A stretch of 64,000 nucleotides of DNA from Rhizoctonia solani (taxonomy: Eukaryota > Basidiomycota > Agaricomycetes > Cantharellales > Ceratobasidiaceae), in contig NC_057384.1 of assembly GCF_016906535.1 (NCBI RefSeq), forward strand, positions 248,001 to 312,000. The letters are read 5' to 3'. The position numbers were made by a program, and so were the translations under genes. Shown here one piece after another: positions 58,765 to 64,000 of this stretch (position 1 is its first letter; every line of letters begins with the position of its first letter). The notes beneath the pieces are model-generated. The model was not told the DNA's origin. It did no database searches and saw only the letters and a program-made list of their open reading frames with translations.

Positions 58765-58864
58765 GCCGCGGTAGCTCAGCTGGGAGAGCGTTAGACTGAA
58801 GCTAAGCAAGGAGACTTGGTTGGTAGCAATCTACAGGTCACCTGTTCAATCCAGGTTCGTGGCA
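58765..58864 (+). tRNA. tRNA-Phe (GAA) with a 27-nt intron
   Basis: Acceptor stem GCCGCGG with TCGTGGC, and discriminator A at 58,864. The anticodon GAA is at 58,799-58,801 within CTGAAG. The intron is 58,802-58,828 and can pair partly with the anticodon arm. TTTTTT at 58,865-58,870 terminates polymerase III. It is identical to the minus-strand copy at 52,136. Confidence 0.95.
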
Positions 58865-58870
58865 TTTTTT
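58865..58870 (+). terminator. RNA polymerase III terminator
   Basis: A run of six T immediately after the tRNA-Phe 3' end. Confidence 0.85.
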
Positions 58871-60443
58871 TCAGCTGGTGTATAAAGCAAAGAATTACAA
58901 AATTCCTTTTGTCATTTAAATGGCCGAGTTTATGACTGTATATCGCCGATTTTAGCTTGGGGGTGTTGCCAATTAAACACCTGTTGGAGGATTAAACTTT
59001 ACAATTCTTAGACGTACGCTGTAAAACCTTCATATCCATCCTGCGCCCAGTAAGCGTTGTCTCTAAACCTATCCAGCAATACCCAGCGTGTGAATCTTTC
59101 CTACTTATAGACAATCGTTATGTGCTTTACTGTCGACGCGTCACTAGGACCCGGCCAAGGGTAAGAGAAATCATGATGGCGAGCATTGTCTTGCGAAGCC
59201 AAATAAAGGATAACAACAATCAGAGCCTTCAGTAAAGTAACTCGAGCTCGTTGTCCCATTATTGTACTTCCTTTTTTTCCGATCAATTTTTCTTAGATGT
59301 TCTCGAAAAATCCTCGGTCGGTTTTTTTGGTGTGGCCTGGCTCATAAAATGCGTTGCTTGTACAGTACTTGTGCATTTATCAAGAACATCTTACGCTAAT
59401 TGGGAAATAAAGTCACTGCAATCGATACCTGCATGAGGCCCCCTAACTGTTTTGGTCACAAAGAACGAAAATGGATGGAGGGTCATATCACTCGCAAAGA
59501 CTGATAAGCCTTTTTTATGGCATTGCCGAGGCCCACTTAAGTGAGTAACGCTATATGTTAACGGACACGTAGACCCTATTCAGGAAACCTACCGGTGAAG
59601 AATGAAACAAGGGAATTGAGTAGGGGAGTAACCTAACGCACCCGAATAGTTTGCAAACCACTTTCAATCACCCCTGTAACTTAGACTTTGGAGAAGATGC
59701 TTTTTGCCAACAGAGACCAGCCGGTGGCCGAACGCGGTGGGTCCAGACAAGCATTGCCGAACAAAATGATCGGGTACAAGTATAAGTTGTCAAAGAGAAG
59801 GCGCCAGGTTTGGGATAACATACCCGAACTCCCCGGGAGTGGCAAATTGGGCCATAAAAATATCACTTCTTAAGCTCCGGGTTAAGGCATTCTTACTTTT
59901 TAGCATTGATTTTACGCATATTTTGGTTCGAATTTTATCCAAGAATCTATATGCCGTAACTTGTATACATGCTGGGCGATAGCATTGTACACCAAATACG
60001 CAAGGCCCTAAACAAAAACGCGGATCATCATATCAATTGCCCAAGGTCTCAACGACCAGTGGCGCTCGAGTATCGAATGATATGGAAAAACGTCGAATAA
60101 TAAACCCAGCCAGCGCTCAACGATTGGCAAAAGAACGCTGAAAGATTTCGTCTGAATGAAATTATTTGATCTGTGCTGGCCAGGTGCTTGCCTCACGAGA
60201 ACCTCATGGGCATACACCTGCCCGGTAATCAAACGCGAGTTGGAACCAAGCATGGCCAAACTAATAAAGGCCAAAAAATCGAATTTTCTGGCTAAATAAG
60301 AACGCCTTACAAAAGCTGAAATCGATGTCGAGATGTGGAGCAAGGTTGTCAGAGACGTGTCATTCATGGAGAGCGACACATATAGCTAACGTGGATGCCA
60401 GCTCAGATGTAATTAGTCAAGCGAGGCGGGGGCGGGATACGGT
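58871..60443. other. intergenic, no gene recognised
   Basis: A 123-codon minus-strand frame (60,008-60,379) has no recognisable domain and lies in the upstream region of BiP. I do not call it a gene. Confidence 0.4.
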
Positions 60444-60510
60444 GCCACGTCGCGCTACGTGGCCGTGCGAAGGAGTCACGTGCTGACACGTAGCATGTGG
60501 ACGCATATAA
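60444..60510 (+). promoter_or_regulatory. BiP promoter with ACGT-core elements and TATA box
   Basis: An inverted repeat GCCACGT-N6-ACGTGGC (60,444-60,463) is followed by CACGTG (60,478-60,483) and GACACGT. CATATAAA at 60,505 lies about 50 bp before the start codon. ACGT cores are what bZIP factors such as Hac1/XBP1 bind in unfolded-protein-response promoters, so stress induction is likely. This is inferred from motifs. Confidence 0.55.
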
Positions 60511-60558
60511 ACGACGGATGGCGCAGCTCTTTCTCCCCAAACTTGACCGCCGCCAGCC

Positions 60559-62761
<2,203 letters not shown>

Positions 62762-63025
62762 ACGGGAGGAGGTTAGATGGGGGGAGATACATGTATTAAT
62801 TATTGGATTGTTACGCTGTTTTCTAGAGTACGCTAGCGTAGTTGTGCTCGACTAAAAATCAATAGTTCTGTTATTGACATTAACTTTACTCGCCCGAACC
62901 TTGATTACGCTATTTTAAGCGCCGATAAGCCTTGTATCTTCCCCTTGATTTGGACGGCGACGTCACAATTGACTCTCGTCCAAGTTAAATTTAACTTTCG
63001 ACCGTTGGTATTAGGGAGATACAGA
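62762..63025. other. gap between BiP and the WD40 gene
   Basis: It holds the BiP 3' untranslated region and the promoter of the next gene in about 260 bp. No distinct motif is seen. Confidence 0.4.
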
Positions 63026-64000
63026 ATGGCCTTGAGTTCACCGCTAAATGTTTCAACCAAAGACGACCAGACTATTCGACCAGACCAAGTACCCAGCCCC
63101 CAGCGGTCAATAGCTCACCCTCCCGAAGACGCACCCACTGCAGCCAAAAAATTCGATGAATCAGCATCAGCTACTGAACCTAACAATGCCGAACCGGTAA
63201 CCCCGAGACCCACCTCGATCGACAGCTCCAACCCACCGAGCCTTCAACCTTACTCGACCTTTATTCTCCAGTCGTTTTCCACAAGTAATAATTTCTTCCG
63301 AAATGTCCAGTGGTGTATGGATGGGTCCAGTCTACTAGGCGTAACAGAGCATGCTTCACTCGAGATTCTTGATTTGTGAGTTCATTTCGGCTACCGCTGG
63401 TTTTGATATTGACCGAGCAACCTAGAACCGACCAAGACGACCGTATTGAACTCAAGCGTAAGCCTTAACTATTTGATTGAAGAGAAGGGGACTAATGATC
63501 CTAATTATGTAGACCGTCTCTCACTTCCCCAGCCTGCACCAATCTTGAGTACCGCATGGTTCCCTGCGGCCTCGTCCTCGGACCCAGCATCATTCTGTCT
63601 CGTTGCAGCTGTACGGGACACCCCAATAAAACTTTTCGACGCATCGGATGGTAGAGTATTATCTATACTATCCTACTAGAACGGAACATGGCACTGATTC
63701 AGCTATAGGTGAGGGCATCTTATAGAATCGTGGACCATCGAGAACGATTCATTGCGCCACATTGTATGGCATTTAACATGTATATGAATCGGTATGGTAA
63801 TCGAGGAGATATAGGAATATATATTGCTGACTAGTTATCCAGATTATACTGTGGTTTCGAAGACGCAATCGAAGTTTTTGATGTGCATTGCCCGGGAGAG
63901 GGCACCAGACTGCACACTATACCCACAAAAAAGAGTCGGGATGGAATGAGAGGCGAGTGTTTGTCCCTATTCCACTTTTGGCCCCAACCTTCTTACTAAT
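63026..64000 (+). CDS. WRAP53/TCAB1-like WD40 protein, N-terminal part, cut by right edge
   Basis: WRAP53/TCAB1 (yeast relative Swt21) binds small Cajal-body RNAs and telomerase RNA. The start MALSSPLNVSTKDD opens a disordered region, then FFRNVQWCMDGSSLLGV starts the propeller. Exons join as LEILDL/TDQDDRIELK, H/RLSLPQPAPILSTAWFPAA, and LVAAVRDTPIKLFDASDGR/VRASYRIVDHRERFIAPH. The last visible pieces are LYCGFEDAIEVFDVHCPGEG and a TKKSRDGMRG-like end. The VRASYR-x-x-DHRE and CGFEDAIEVFD-x-PGEGT blocks match this family well. In-frame Met codons upstream (from 62,945) are possible, but the one at 63,026 gives a more usual N-terminus. Confidence 0.8.

Noticed and set aside
60008..60379. 123-codon minus-strand frame upstream of BiP
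   Set aside because: No recognisable domain or context; open by chance is likely.

Overview
This is a 64 kb nuclear window from a filamentous basidiomycete, most likely an Agaricomycete close to Rhizoctonia/Ceratobasidium. The lineage is inferred from gene content rather than a marker gene. Supporting evidence: genes are dense with short GT-AG introns (about 50-70 nt); there is a NACHT plus WD40 receptor of the type expanded in these fungi; a Tnp2-domain transposase; a chromodomain Gypsy element; and Agaricomycete-type membrane proteins. None of it looks bacterial. Most genes are multi-exon, so boundaries were built by joining frames at GT-AG sites and matching conserved protein blocks by eye.

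Left part (1-9.4 kb): the N-terminal part of an alpha-1,4-glucan lyase of family GH31 (minus strand, runs off the left edge), a gap with an old copy of a 220-bp MITE, then an intact NLR-like gene (NACHT domain, 14 WD40 repeats).

Transposon cluster (about 10-26 kb): a Tnp2-type DNA transposon with a minus-strand transposase and a divergent plus-strand accessory gene. A Gypsy LTR retrotransposon (13,077-20,034, TSD AAAGC) sits inside a transposase intron. That Gypsy element carries a MITE in gag and an LTR-like insert between protease and reverse transcriptase. A solo LTR of the same Gypsy family, another MITE and a 1.3-kb element rich in ATCCAACC motifs follow. This gives several layers of insertion whose order can be read.

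Middle part (26-44 kb): a multi-pass membrane protein gene with apparent frame breaks and a decayed relative at 35.0-36.6 kb; a single-pass membrane protein with a Cys-rich ectodomain; another MITE; a secreted-type beta-carbonic anhydrase whose zinc motif is split over three micro-exons; a p31comet-like gene; and a subtilisin that has lost its catalytic serine.

Right part (45-64 kb): conserved housekeeping genes. These are TDP1 (DNA repair), RFT1 (glycosylation, convergent to TDP1), MsrA (methionine sulfoxide repair), an FtsJ-like methyltransferase, two identical intron-containing tRNA-Phe genes in opposite orientation, the ER chaperone BiP/Kar2 with a C-terminal HDEL, and the start of a WRAP53/TCAB1-like WD40 gene cut by the right edge. 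BiP, RFT1 and possibly MsrA concern protein folding or repair, but there is no sign of an operon-like unit.

I did not find a clearly new multi-gene system. The strongest unusual signals are the 13-nt self-priming match in the Gypsy element, the micro-exon run in the carbonic anhydrase, the 220-bp MITE family with 3-bp target duplications, and the divergent accessory gene of the Tnp2 transposon.
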